This document shows positions 35,387 through 45,325 of a stretch of DNA of 64,000 bases, piece after piece. The DNA is from Bradyrhizobium diazoefficiens (lineage in GTDB: Bacteria; Pseudomonadota; Alphaproteobacteria; Rhizobiales; Xanthobacteraceae), in assembly GCF_018129965.1 (NCBI RefSeq), contig NZ_JAFCKW010000007.1, forward strand, positions 1-64,000, given 5' to 3'. The notes beneath the pieces were generated by a model, which was not told the origin of the DNA, did not search any database, and was given only the letters and a program-made list of their open reading frames with translations. Numbering within the stretch: the first letter of the stretch is position 1; each line of letters starts with the position of its first letter. Made by a program: the position numbers and the translations under genes.

Positions 35387-35796
35387 ATCGTGTTCCCGCG
35401 GATCGAGATCATCGTGGCGGAGGAAAAAGCCACGCGTGCTCCGAGCGGAGGAACGCGCGCGGCGCCGACGACTCGTTCCTCCGATTTGCTTTGCGACAGC
35501 TATGCAAATCGAGCGCCAACGCGCATCCCGGGGAACTACTGGCGCGGAGCAACACGCGCGGCGGACAGCCGCTACGCCGCCATGAAATGTACCAGCTTCA
35601 CACCGGGGATTCAGGGCTCCAGCTCACGCCGGGACATGACGTCCTTAGCCTCGGCACGCAGGCCTATTATTCCAGGTCGACGGCGACATCACCGATCCCC
35701 GGCAATGCCTGGAGAAGGTCGTCGCCGGCAACGGCACGTTCTATGCGCCCTGCAAGAAAGCGCCGACGTACTGACGTTCCGCGGATCGCAAGCCGC
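35387..35796. pseudogene. 410-bp region with a possible gene remnant
   Basis: No intact gene. On the plus strand the last part (about 35673-35774) reads QVDGDITDPRQCLEKVVAGN followed by GTFYAPCKKAPTY and a stop at 35772. This looks like the end of a small cysteine-containing protein but is blocked by a TAG at 35646. A different frame upstream (around 35500-35640) also reads protein-like, as if a frameshift separates the halves. Family not recognised; it may be chance. Confidence 0.3.
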
Positions 35797-36417
35797 CTAT
35801 TGCTTCGGCGCAGGCGCCATCATCATGCCGCCGCCCTTCTTCGCTGCGGGCGCAGGCTTGGTCGTCGTCGCGGCGGTCGCCTGTGCGGGAAGATATTTGG
35901 CCACGATGGCGGGATCGACCTGGGCGATGTTGGCATCGGGCAGACGCGTCCAGGTCTCGTCCTTGCCGAACAGCGAAATGCCGAGGAAGCCGCGCATGGT
36001 CAGCGTCTGGCCATCGGGGCTCACCGTCATCTTGGCCTTCCAGATGTTGCCGTCGCGCGGATTGACCACGTTGCCGCCGTCATACTTCAAGCCGTCGCGC
36101 TTCATATCGCGGATGAAGGAGAGCCCGAGCACCGGCGCGTTCTTGCGGTCGTCGGTGCATTTGGAGCAGATCTCGTTCGGATCGTCGCCGGGGCGCGGAA
36201 ACGTCTTCGCGATTACGCCTTCGAAGATCCCGTTGTGGTCGATGAAGAGGAACCATCCCACGGTCTTGCCGTCTTCGACCTTCTGCCACAGCCCCGCAGC
36301 GGTTGGCTGGGCCGACGTTGCAGCCGGTGCCTGCGCCGCAGACGGCCTCACCGCACTGCACGATAGTGCGAGCGCGAGGAGCGAGAGCAGCCGAAAGCTG
36401 AAAATGAAATTCCGCAT
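35797..36417 (-). CDS. Exported DUF2147 protein
   Basis: The protein has 206 residues from the ATG at 36417, preceded by AAGGTGATCATA; the longer frame to 36651 runs into the FNR gene and is rejected. The signal peptide is [18 protein letters not shown] with cleavage near SAAQA. The body ([47 protein letters not shown]-type end with DETWTRL) matches DUF2147, small periplasmic beta-barrel proteins of unknown function. The tail is Ala/Lys/Met-rich. It lies downstream of the FNR gene on the same strand, 107 bases away. Confidence 0.85.
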   Translation of the reverse strand: MRNFIFSFRLLSLLALALSCSAVRPSAAQAPAATSAQPTAAGLWQKVEDGKTVGWFLFIDHNGIFEGVIAKTFPRPGDDPNEICSKCTDDRKNAPVLGLSFIRDMKRDGLKYDGGNVVNPRDGNIWKAKMTVSPDGQTLTMRGFLGISLFGKDETWTRLPDANIAQVDPAIVAKYLPAQATAATTTKPAPAAKKGGGMMMAPAPKQ

Positions 36418-36524
36418 TATGATCACCTTGCTGAGCCACCGCCGCAATGGCCGCAGACTACGGCGATTTCGCGAACGGTTCCAGCACCAGAAACATGGGG
36501 CATCGCATCCCGTTCCCGGTGCCG

Positions 36525-37562
<1,038 letters not shown>

Positions 37563-37725
37563 TCATCGGTTGGACGGCGCCCGGCGGGCAGAGGTGACCC
37601 TGCCTGTCTAGCCAACGGGGATGGATCAGGGAAGGCATAAAAGCGGTAGCGCCCCGCCGCCGCACCCACTTGCCGGGTCAGGATAACTGGGCTGTAACAG
37701 ATTGCGATATGACGGAGATCAACCG

Positions 37726-38193
37726 GTGAACGCACCAAGCCGCCTCGATACGACGCCGCGCCTCGAGGACTTTCCTTTCCGCCTCAGTGACAATGTGCGG
37801 TTCGGCGACCTCGATCCGAACCAGCACGTCAACAACGCGGTCTACGCCACCTATTTTGAAACCGGGCGGGTCACGCTGATGAAGCTTCCCGAATACGGGC
37901 TGACCCCGCCCGGACTCGCCTGGATTATGGTGCGGCTCGACATGCATTTCCGCGCCGAGCTGCATTGGCCCAACACGATAGAGCTTGGCCTTGGTGTGGT
38001 GAAGCTGGGGCGAACGTCGGTGACCTTCGAACAGGTCGTGTTCTCGAGGGGAAAGTGCATCGCGTCAGCGACGTCGGTCGGCGTGCTGCTCGACGAGGCG
38101 ACGAGGCGGCCCACGCCGCTGACTGCGGAAGTGCTCGAGAAGCTCAGGCCTTGGCAAAAGCGCGGCATCGAGGTCGCGCCGCCGGGCAAGTAA
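37726..38193 (+). CDS. Hotdog-fold acyl-CoA thioesterase (4HBT)
   Basis: From the GTG at 37726, which follows GGAGATCAACCG, the protein has 155 residues; a TTG at 37702 is less likely. The motif VRFGDLDPNQHVNNAVYATY is the 4-hydroxybenzoyl-CoA thioesterase active-site segment with the catalytic aspartate and the HVNN helix start. These enzymes hydrolyse acyl-CoA thioesters in the cytoplasm; the acyl group is not predictable. It is divergent from the FNR gene and convergent with the ferredoxin gene, leaving 12 bases between the stops. Confidence 0.9.
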   Translation: MNAPSRLDTTPRLEDFPFRLSDNVRFGDLDPNQHVNNAVYATYFETGRVTLMKLPEYGLTPPGLAWIMVRLDMHFRAELHWPNTIELGLGVVKLGRTSVTFEQVVFSRGKCIASATSVGVLLDEATRRPTPLTAEVLEKLRPWQKRGIEVAPPGK

Positions 38194-38205
38194 GGCGCAA
38201 GAAGG

Positions 38206-38526
38206 TCAGGCCTGGCGTTCCGGCGTCGCCACGACGAGCCCGTCGAGATCGTCGGAGACCTTGATCTGGCAGGACAGGCGCGAGTTCGGGCGGACGTCGA
38301 AGCCGAAATCGAGCATGTCTTCTTCCATCGGCGTCGGGCTGCCGACCTTCTCGCGCCAGGCTTCGTCGACATAGACGTGGCAGGTGGCGCAGGCACAGGC
38401 ACCGCCGCATTCGGCTTCGATGCCGGGAATGCTGTTGCGGATGGCGGCTTCCATCACGGTTGCGCCGTTCTCGATTTCCACCGTACGGGTTTCGCCCTTG
38501 TGGTCGACAAAGTGAATTTTGGCCAT
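38206..38526 (-). CDS. [2Fe-2S] ferredoxin, adrenodoxin type
   Basis: This 106-residue ferredoxin has the adrenodoxin/putidaredoxin ligand spacing C40-x5-C46-x2-C49-x36-C86 ([16 protein letters not shown] and RLSCQIKV). It closely resembles R. palustris palustrisredoxin B-type proteins, which pass electrons to cytochromes P450; a role in Fe-S or other reductive metabolism is equally possible. The nearby FNR-type reductase gene on the same strand is the probable electron donor. No P450 gene is in this window. A dispersed palindrome lies 80 bases upstream. Confidence 0.93.
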   Translation of the reverse strand: MAKIHFVDHKGETRTVEIENGATVMEAAIRNSIPGIEAECGGACACATCHVYVDEAWREKVGSPTPMEEDMLDFGFDVRPNSRLSCQIKVSDDLDGLVVATPERQA

Positions 38527-38605
38527 GTGTGCTCGTGCTGCCGCGATCTGGGAAAAAAAGAATGTCCGGGCTGTCCTATAACGGGTCGGTCAGGCGGGCG
38601 CCATA

Positions 38606-38650
38606 GCGTTTTCGAGCGAAGTGGGTCCTCGGCTCGCATCCAGAAAACGC
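38606..38650. repeat. Dispersed palindromic element, family A copy 2
   Basis: The arms GCGTTTTC (38606) and GAAAACGC (38643) enclose GAGCGAAGTGGG, as in copy 1 at 12550-12593, and both are preceded by CCATA. It sits between the Hpt gene and the ferredoxin gene. Confidence 0.75.
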
Positions 38651-38694
38651 ACCAGAACAAATCACTCGAACCCCCTATATTCATGGGGGCCAGC

Positions 38695-39069
38695 CTAGTG
38701 CTTCAAGATCGCCTCGATGGCGGCGCGGACCTCGGACACCGCCTCTTTCAGCGCGGCGAAGGCGTCGGGCCGGTTGTGGCCGGTCCGGATCGCGATCTCC
38801 AGGCTCGCAGCGGCATCGGCCACCGCGAAGGCGCCGATTCCGCGCGCCGACCCCTTGAGCTTGTGCGCAAGCGCGCCGGCCTCGGCGGGCAACGCCGCCA
38901 TCGCCGCGATCAGGCGGACCGCCTGCTCGGCAAACATCGCGAGCACTTCCTGCTCCAGTTCGGCGTCGCCGAGCGTCATGCGGGAGAGATGGTCGAGGTC
39001 GAGGGGGCTGTCGATGGGTGCAAGCGGGGGCGAGGGCATCCATTCCATCCGTTGCAGTTCAGGCGTCAT
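38695..39069 (-). CDS. Histidine phosphotransfer (Hpt) domain protein
   Basis: This 124-residue protein has the Hpt four-helix signature with phospho-accepting histidine in LAHKLKGSARGIGAFAVADA (about 67-86). It is a single-domain phosphorelay carrier with no kinase or regulator beside it; partners must be encoded elsewhere. It diverges from the giant coiled-coil gene. The perfect CtrA box between them could control either gene. A cell-cycle or polarity relay is possible but not shown. Confidence 0.88.
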   Translation of the reverse strand: MTPELQRMEWMPSPPLAPIDSPLDLDHLSRMTLGDAELEQEVLAMFAEQAVRLIAAMAALPAEAGALAHKLKGSARGIGAFAVADAAASLEIAIRTGHNRPDAFAALKEAVSEVRAAIEAILKH

Positions 39070-39462
39070 GGCACAGGCCCCGGCATCACGAGTCCGCCGG
39101 TCCGGCGGTCAGGTTCCGGCCCACCCAACCACGAAAATGGTTAACGAAATGTTTGCAGTGGTTTGCCTGATTCTGCCGGTTTATTGACGAAAAGTTGCCG
39201 CAATCCGCCAAGTTCGGTGGAGAATTACATTTATTGCTAAGGCGTTACGGCGCGATCCTGTTAACGATGATTAAGATTGTCTTAATCGCAGGCATTTCAT
39301 TCGCGATGCTCTGCCAATAGGATGTTTCGGAAATTGGCGGACAAGCCGTCCGGGTGGGGATGGCTCGGAGATCCGCGCAAAGCGGCATGATCCGGTCTGT
39401 GGGCTTGCGCAGCGCGCGCGGCTCGCGGAGACGCGTACAAGTAACGAGGGCTCGGACTGAAC
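39070..39462. other. 393-bp divergent promoter region (Hpt / giant protein)
   Basis: The AT-rich middle (39135-39300) is unusual for this GC-rich window and holds the CtrA box at 39271-39285, an extra TTAA at 39261 and a weaker half-site at 39141. No small gene is evident. The plus-strand part after 39300 is probably a long leader; the start ATG at 39463 follows GAGGGCTCGGACTGAAC. Confidence 0.6.
39271..39285 (+). promoter_or_regulatory. Perfect CtrA box upstream of the giant coiled-coil gene
   Basis: TTAAGATTGTCTTAA matches TTAA-N7-TTAA exactly, in a local AT-rich island, 178 bp before the ATG at 39463 and about 200 bp before the divergent Hpt gene. An additional TTAA begins at 39261. CtrA is the master cell-cycle and polarity regulator of alphaproteobacteria. 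The match is seen; binding is inferred. Confidence 0.6.
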
Positions 39463-42400
39463 ATGGCAAACACTCCGAAAAAGGTCAAAGATCCCACAGA
39501 AGTTGCGCTTTCTGCGATCCAGGAAGCCCTGAACATCAGCGATACCGCGGCCGATACCAGCAGGAACGCGTCGATGCGCAGCGAACCGGCGCCGTCCATG
39601 GCGCCCCCGTCTCCCCCGATGTTCGACGAGCCGAGCTTCGAACCGCGCCCGGCCGCCAACGAGCGTGCCGTGTTCGACCCGATCGAGGAGCAGCGCGCGC
39701 CGCGCCGCGCCGCCAATGACGACCGCGAGACCATCGGCCAGTTGCTCCAGGCGCTTCAGAAGGGCCGCCCTGCCCGCAGCGTCTACACCTTCGCAACCGT
39801 CTTCGCCGGCGTCTGGCTCGCGGCCTGCGCCGCGCTGACCGTCGGCTTCCTGCCCTCGATCCAGGCCGCCATGGGCCAGAGCAGCGGCGTGCTGGTGCTC
39901 GCGGGCCTCGTCGCGCTGTTCTTCGCGCCGATCATGCTGTTCTACTTTCTCGCCAGCCTCGTCTGGCGCGGCCAGGAAATGCGCATGATCGCGCAGGCGA
40001 TGGCGCAGGTGGCGATTCGCTTCTCCGAGCCGGAAGGCTCGGCCTCCGATTCCATGGTCACCGTCGGCCAGGCCATCCGCCGCGAGGTCGCGGCGATGGG
40101 CGACGGCATCGAGCGCGCCATCGCGCGCGCCGGCGAACTCGAAACGCTGGTCGCCAACGAGGTCGCGGCGCTCGAACGCGCCTATTCCGATAACGAAGTG
40201 CGCATCCGCGCCCTGCTCCAGGACATCGCGCACCAGCGCGACAACCTGGTCGGCCAGGCCGAGCAGGTCCGCAGCGCCATCTCGGGCGTGCAGATCGATC
40301 TGCGCCACGACATCGCACTGATCTCCGATGCGATCGCCTCCCGCGTCGACGAAGTCGCCAAGTCCATCACCGGCGCGCTGGAAGAGCGCGGCGCCCACAT
40401 CACCGGCGCATTGAGCAACGCCGGCGACAACATGATCCTGGCGCTCGGCGAGCGCGGCGGCGACCTGCTCGACCGCCTCGAGGAAGCCAGCAACGAGACC
40501 ACGCGCGCGGTGCTCGACGCCAGCGAGCGGCTGACCACCAGCCTCAACTTCAAGACCGGCCATGTCCACGACGAGTTCATCGACCTCGCCGACCGCGTCC
40601 ACGAGATGCTGAACGAGCGCATCGACCGCATCACCGGCGAGTTCGAGCAGCGTTCCGCCGCCATCGTCGACGGCATTTCCCAGCGCACCGAGCAGGTGCA
40701 CGACAGCCTGAAGAATTCGTCGGACTCGCTGCTGCTCGAACTCGAGCTGCGCTCCAACGACCTCTCGGCCAAGATCGACGACGCCGGCAACCGCCTCGCC
40801 AGCCACATCATCACCTCGGGAGACAAGGCGAGCGAGGCGCTCGACGCCACCGTCAATACCCTCGTCGCCAAGGTCGTCAGCCAGACCGAGACCGCGCACG
40901 ATTCGCTGTCGCTGCAGATGAGCGCGTTCGACGAGCTGGTGAAGAACCAGGGCACCGAGCTGGTCGAGAAATTCGCCCGCGACTCCGGCACGCTGGGCGC
41001 GCTGATCACGCGCCACATCTCGGAATTCGACCGCACCGTGAAGACATTCGGCGGCGAGATCGTCGATCGCATGGGCCAGCGCACCCAGGACATCGCCGAG
41101 ACGCTGAAGACCTATGTCGACAATTTCGACAGCCGCTTCACCTCGAGCGGCGGCCAGATCACGGCCGCGCTGGACCAGCGCCTGATGCAGTTCGAGACCA
41201 CGGTCGGCGAACGCGTCACCAATATCGATGCCTCGCTGAACGGCAAGATCGCCAACCTCGACGGCACGATCGAAGGCCACATCAAGACCTTCGACGAGCG
41301 CCTCGGCGGCCGCATCAGCTCGCTCGAGGAATCGTTCGACACCCGCGCCAGGTCCGTCACCGAGACCATCGACGGCCGCCTCAATACGCTCGCGACGTCG
41401 CTGACCGAAGGCGCCTCGCAGGCGATCCAGTCGATCGACTCCCGTCTCACCAACCTGACGACGACGCTGACCGATGGCGCCTCGCAGGCCATCCAGACGA
41501 TCGATACGCGGCTGACGCATCTGACCACCACCCTCACCGGCGGTGCGTCGCAGGCGCTCGAATCCATCGACTCCCGCCTCACCTACCTGGCCACGGAGGT
41601 GACCAACGGCGCCTCGCAGGCCGTGCAGTCGATCGACTCGCGCCTTACCCTGCTGACGTCGACGCTCACCGACGGCACCGCGCAGGCGATCGACGCGGTC
41701 GACCGCCGCATCACCGGCGTCACCGAGATCATCGACAGCCGCAGCACGCATCTGACCCACACGGTCACTGCGCGTTTCCAGGACATCCATCAGGCCATCG
41801 AGACCAAGATCGGCTCGGTCGCCAACGACATCGACGTGCGCGTGGCGCAGTTCGAGGACCTGCTCGGCTCGCGCGTCGAGGCCGTCGCCGGCCGTATCGA
41901 AAGCAGCGGCCGCCAGGCCAGCGAGGACATGATGTCCCGCGCCGAGATGATCTCGACCGCGATCCGCTCGCATGTCGAGGACGCCGAGCGCTCGCTCACC
42001 AACCTCGTGGTCAACACCAGCGAGACGATCCAGACCGGCGCGCGCACCGCCCAGCAGTCGCTGATGACGGTGTCCTCCGACGTCAGCGCCCAGCTCAAGA
42101 TGACCTCTGCCGAGGTCGAGCGCGCGCTGACTGCGGTCGGCACCGGCGCCGCCAACTCGATCCTGACCAGCGCCCGCGAAGCGCAGTCGACGCTGGTTGC
42201 CGCCTCCGGCGATGCCTCCAACCAGATCAAGTCGCTGTCGGCGGACGTCGAACGTACGCTGTCGGCGGCCGGCTCTGCGACCGCGGCCTCGATCCTGGCC
42301 GGTGCCCGCGAGGTGCAGACCACGCTCGTCACCGCGTCCTCGGATGCGGCCAACCACGTCAAGAGCCTCACCGCCGACGTGCAGCGCTCGCTGTCGCTGG

Positions 42401-45108
42401 CCGGCACCACCACGGCGGAATCGATCACCGCCGGCGCCCGCGATGCGCAGAGCGCGCTGATCGCAGCCTCGAGCGAGACCGCCAGCCAGATCAAGGCGCT
42501 GTCCTCCGACGTGCAGCGCTCGCTCTCGATGGCGGGCACCGCGACGGCCGAGACCATCACGGCCGGCGCCCGCGAAGCCCAGAACACGCTGGTCACGGCA
42601 TCTTCGGAAGCGGCGAGCCAGGTCAAGTCGCTCGCGGCCGAAGTGCATCGTTCGCTCTCGCAGGTCGGCCAGTCGACCGCCGAGACGATCACCGCCAGCG
42701 CCCGCGACGCCCAGAGCACCCTGCTCGCGGTCTCCGCAGAACAGACCGGCCAGGTCCGTTCGCTGGCGGCCGAGATGCAGCGCGCGCTGGCGACGGCCGG
42801 CGGCGCCACCATCGAGGCTCTCACCAGCGGCGTGCGCGAGGCCCAGGGCACCCTGATCTCCGCCTCGACGGACGCTGCGAGCCAGATCAAGTCTCTGACT
42901 ACGGATATCGAGCGCACGCTGACCGCGGTCGGCGCCGACACCGCCTCGACGATCCTCAACAGCGCGCGTGAGGCCCAGACGTCGCTGACCTCGACGTCGG
43001 CGGATGCCGCGAGCCAGATCCGCACGATCTCGACCGAGATCGAGCGCACGCTCAGCACCGCCACGGCCAACGCGACCAACGACATCCAGACCAGCGCGCT
43101 CAACGCCCAGAATGCGCTGATCAACGCCTCCAACGAGGCGAGTTCGCGGGTCAAGTCGAGCTCGGCCGACGTCGAGCGCTCGGTGCTCGCCGCCAGCAGC
43201 AGCTTCGGCCAGGCCATGACCGGCAAGACCGACGAGATCGTCACCTATGTGCAGCAGCAGGCCGACCGCCTGTCGAACATGATCGACGCCAAGCGCGGCT
43301 CGCTCGTGGACGCGATCGGCTCGAAGACCAGCCAACTCACGCTCGACATCGACCGCGTCACCTCCGACGCGCTGAAGTCGATCGAGACCCGCGGCCACGC
43401 GTTCTCGCAGACCATGATGGGCAACGGCTCGGAAGTCGCCCGCACCATCAACGCGGCGAGCGAGATGGCAACCGGCGCGGTGAGCAAGTCGCTCAAGGAT
43501 CTCGAGCAGGCCTCGCGCGCGGCGATCGACCAGTCGCGCCAGGTCTCGATCGCGGCCGTCACGGAGATGCAGGAAACCAGCAAGATCCTGCGCACCGACA
43601 CGGTCGCCCTGTTCGAGCGTCTGCGCGAAGGCAACATCCTCCTTCAGGAGGTGCTGACCGGCGCACACGACAACCTCAACTCGCTCGAGCGGGCGCTGGT
43701 GACGCGTGTCGCCGACTTCGTCTCGGCGATGAACGACGTTACCTCGCGCAACGGCGCTGCGACGCAGACCCTGGAAGACCAGCTCAACATCTTCAACACG
43801 AAGACCACGCGGGCGCTCCAGGACCTCGGCGAGCTGTCGACCCAGTTCGACGAGCACGGCAAGGCGCTCGTCGAGGCCGCCCAGGTCGTCGAGCAGAGCA
43901 ACAAGAACACCACCGCCTCGCTGGCCGAACGCAAGCTGGCGCTGGAGTCTCTCGTCACCACGATCGATCTGCGCACGACCGATCTCGACCAGCGCCTCTC
44001 GCGCTTCACCGGCCTGCTCGATGAATCGCTGGCCGCCGCCGAAGAGCGCGCCCGCGACATCGCCCGCGTCGTCGCGGAGACCGCCGGCGCAGGCTCGGCC
44101 GCAATCACCCGCCAGTTCGAGGCGGTGCGGGTTGCGTCCGAGGAGGAGCATCGCCAGACCATCGAGTCGATGCAGGACATCTACCGCCAGACCACGGACG
44201 AAGCGGATGCGATGTTCAAGCAGTCGGCCGAGAAGTTCGGCAACCTCGTCGCCAGCATGAAGCAGATGGCGTACGAGATGCACAACGAGCTCGAAGCCAC
44301 CCGAAACGAGCTGCGCCGCGGCGTGCTCGAGATGCCGCAGGAGGCCGCCGAGAGCACTGCGCAGATGCGCAAGGTGATCGTCGACCAGATCGAGGCCCTC
44401 GCCGAGCTTAACCGCATCGTGGCCCAGCATGGCCGTGGCCTCGACGTCTCCACTGCGGGCCGCGCGTCTGTCGCGGTCCAGCGCCAGGACGAGCCGATGA
44501 TGGTAGCGGCGGGCGGTCGTGGCGCCGAGGCGCGGGTGCGCGACACCGGCAGTGCCTCGACGCTGCCGCCGCCGGACCTCGGCATGCCCGCCGCCTCGCG
44601 CCGCACCGACGCGCCGCCGGTCGCGCCTGCGGGCAGCGATCAGGGCCGCGATGGCTGGCTGTCGGACCTGCTGAACCGCACCGACGCCAACCAGGGTGCG
44701 CCCACCGGGCGTGAAGCTCCGCGCGGCCGCCAGGCTGGACCGGCGCCGCAGGCCCCGCAGCAGGGTAGCGCCAATCCGCTGGAATCGCTGTCGCTCGACA
44801 TCGGCCGACTGATGGACCGCAACCTCGCGGCCGAGATGTGGGACCGCTACCAGCGCGGCGAGAGCAAGGCCTTCACCAAGCGCCTCTACACGCCGGCCGG
44901 CCAGAAAGCCTTCGACGAGGTCGCGCGCAAGTATCGCGCCGACCGCAACTTCAAGGGCACGGTCGACCGCTACGTGGCCGAGTTCGAGCGCCTGCTCGAC
45001 GAAGTCGCCCGCGACGGCCGCGGCCCGCAGGAGCTGCGCAACCACCTGACCTCGGAGACGGGGCTGGTGTACACGCTGCTCGCGCATGCGGCGGGCCGGC
45101 TGGGGTAA
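39463..45108 (+). CDS. Giant inner-membrane coiled-coil repeat protein (1881 aa)
   Basis: The N-terminus (1-100) is disordered, Pro/Ala-rich and cytoplasmic. Two transmembrane helices follow at about 108-131 and 142-168. About 1500 residues of nearly unbroken amphipathic helix come next. Within it, residues 647-756 are five exact-length 22-residue repeats (pattern LTDGASQAIQTIDTRLTHL) and residues 860-1255 are nine 44-residue repeats (pattern AREAQSTLVAASxxAS then QIKSLSADVERTLS). Residues about 1480-1770 are more coiled coil and linker. The C-terminal 115 residues (LDIGRLMDRNLAAEMWDRYQ, then AFTKRLYTPAGQKAFDEVAR) form a compact domain. It resembles apolipoprotein-like/kinesin-like proteins of Rhizobiales with no known role. 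A perfect CtrA box upstream hints at cell-cycle or polar function. Confidence 0.88.
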   Translation: MANTPKKVKDPTEVALSAIQEALNISDTAADTSRNASMRSEPAPSMAPPSPPMFDEPSFEPRPAANERAVFDPIEEQRAPRRAANDDRETIGQLLQALQKGRPARSVYTFATVFAGVWLAACAALTVGFLPSIQAAMGQSSGVLVLAGLVALFFAPIMLFYFLASLVWRGQEMRMIAQAMAQVAIRFSEPEGSASDSMVTVGQAIRREVAAMGDGIERAIARAGELETLVANEVAALERAYSDNEVRIRALLQDIAHQRDNLVGQAEQVRSAISGVQIDLRHDIALISDAIASRVDEVAKSITGALEERGAHITGALSNAGDNMILALGERGGDLLDRLEEASNETTRAVLDASERLTTSLNFKTGHVHDEFIDLADRVHEMLNERIDRITGEFEQRSAAIVDGISQRTEQVHDSLKNSSDSLLLELELRSNDLSAKIDDAGNRLASHIITSGDKASEALDATVNTLVAKVVSQTETAHDSLSLQMSAFDELVKNQGTELVEKFARDSGTLGALITRHISEFDRTVKTFGGEIVDRMGQRTQDIAETLKTYVDNFDSRFTSSGGQITAALDQRLMQFETTVGERVTNIDASLNGKIANLDGTIEGHIKTFDERLGGRISSLEESFDTRARSVTETIDGRLNTLATSLTEGASQAIQSIDSRLTNLTTTLTDGASQAIQTIDTRLTHLTTTLTGGASQALESIDSRLTYLATEVTNGASQAVQSIDSRLTLLTSTLTDGTAQAIDAVDRRITGVTEIIDSRSTHLTHTVTARFQDIHQAIETKIGSVANDIDVRVAQFEDLLGSRVEAVAGRIESSGRQASEDMMSRAEMISTAIRSHVEDAERSLTNLVVNTSETIQTGARTAQQSLMTVSSDVSAQLKMTSAEVERALTAVGTGAANSILTSAREAQSTLVAASGDASNQIKSLSADVERTLSAAGSATAASILAGAREVQTTLVTASSDAANHVKSLTADVQRSLSLAGTTTAESITAGARDAQSALIAASSETASQIKALSSDVQRSLSMAGTATAETITAGAREAQNTLVTASSEAASQVKSLAAEVHRSLSQVGQSTAETITASARDAQSTLLAVSAEQTGQVRSLAAEMQRALATAGGATIEALTSGVREAQGTLISASTDAASQIKSLTTDIERTLTAVGADTASTILNSAREAQTSLTSTSADAASQIRTISTEIERTLSTATANATNDIQTSALNAQNALINASNEASSRVKSSSADVERSVLAASSSFGQAMTGKTDEIVTYVQQQADRLSNMIDAKRGSLVDAIGSKTSQLTLDIDRVTSDALKSIETRGHAFSQTMMGNGSEVARTINAASEMATGAVSKSLKDLEQASRAAIDQSRQVSIAAVTEMQETSKILRTDTVALFERLREGNILLQEVLTGAHDNLNSLERALVTRVADFVSAMNDVTSRNGAATQTLEDQLNIFNTKTTRALQDLGELSTQFDEHGKALVEAAQVVEQSNKNTTASLAERKLALESLVTTIDLRTTDLDQRLSRFTGLLDESLAAAEERARDIARVVAETAGAGSAAITRQFEAVRVASEEEHRQTIESMQDIYRQTTDEADAMFKQSAEKFGNLVASMKQMAYEMHNELEATRNELRRGVLEMPQEAAESTAQMRKVIVDQIEALAELNRIVAQHGRGLDVSTAGRASVAVQRQDEPMMVAAGGRGAEARVRDTGSASTLPPPDLGMPAASRRTDAPPVAPAGSDQGRDGWLSDLLNRTDANQGAPTGREAPRGRQAGPAPQAPQQGSANPLESLSLDIGRLMDRNLAAEMWDRYQRGESKAFTKRLYTPAGQKAFDEVARKYRADRNFKGTVDRYVAEFERLLDEVARDGRGPQELRNHLTSETGLVYTLLAHAAGRLG
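41401..41730 (+). repeat. Five 66-bp (22-codon) in-frame tandem repeats
   Basis: Unit starts fall at 41401, 41467, 41533, 41599 and 41665, exactly 66 bases apart. Each encodes a variant of LTDGASQAIQTIDTRLTHLT. The 22-residue period equals two hendecads, as in apolipoprotein-type amphipathic helices. Copies differ at many third positions, so the array is old and under protein-level selection. Confidence 0.9.
42040..43227 (+). repeat. Nine 132-bp (44-codon) in-frame tandem repeats
   Basis: Unit starts fall at 42040, 42172, 42304, 42436, 42568, 42700, 42832, 42964 and 43096, with an exact 132-base period. Each unit encodes AREAQxTLVxAS followed by a QIKSLSADVERTLS-type segment. The 44-residue unit is twice the 22-residue unit found earlier in the same protein. 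DNA identity between units is moderate, so slippage is not recent. Confidence 0.9.
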
Positions 45109-45135
45109 GACGCGGATAGCAGACAGCGAATGAAG

Positions 45136-45167
45136 AACGGAGCCCTCGCGGGCTCCGTTCTGTTTTG
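45136..45167 (+). terminator. Terminator of the giant coiled-coil gene
   Basis: AACGGAGCCC and GGGCTCCGTT (45136-45159) form a 10-bp stem with a short loop, followed by CTGTTTTG. It is a strong plus-strand terminator 27 bases after the stop codon. Confidence 0.88.
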
Positions 45168-45227
45168 GGCGTCATGGCGCCAATAGCACGCTGTGCATTG
45201 AGAATTGAGGCGCCTCCCCCAAACACC

Positions 45228-45310
45228 ATCATTGCGAACCTTGCGACGAAGCAATGCAGACAGTTTCGGCGCAGACAGTCTGGATTACTTCGCTTCGCTT
45301 TCAATGACGA
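45228..45310. repeat. Dispersed palindromic repeat, CATTGCGA..GAAGCAAT type (family E)
   Basis: CATCATTGCGAACCTTGCGA, then CGAAGCAATGCAGAC, faces GTCTGGATTACTTCGCTTCG followed by CTTTCAATGACG. This is the well-known Bradyrhizobium intergenic element with ATTGCGAG and GAAGCAATCC arms. It lies between the convergent giant gene and mlaD. Confidence 0.72.
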
Positions 45311-45325
45311 TGAAGAGAGCGGTCC

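Noticed and set aside
39141..39155. TTAACGAAATGTTTG as a second CtrA box
   Set aside because: The second half is TTTG instead of TTAA; it is at best a half-site.
42040..43227. Regular 132-bp repeats considered as a CRISPR-like array
   Set aside because: The units are in-frame codon repeats within one long coding sequence, with no unique spacers and divergent third positions.
39271..45087. A minus-strand ORF of 1938 codons antisense to the giant gene
   Set aside because: Its translation is Arg/Asp/Gly/Leu-rich and merely mirrors the repeats of the plus-strand gene. Long antisense frames are expected where GC-rich codon use avoids stops in the opposing frame. No binding site or domain supports it.
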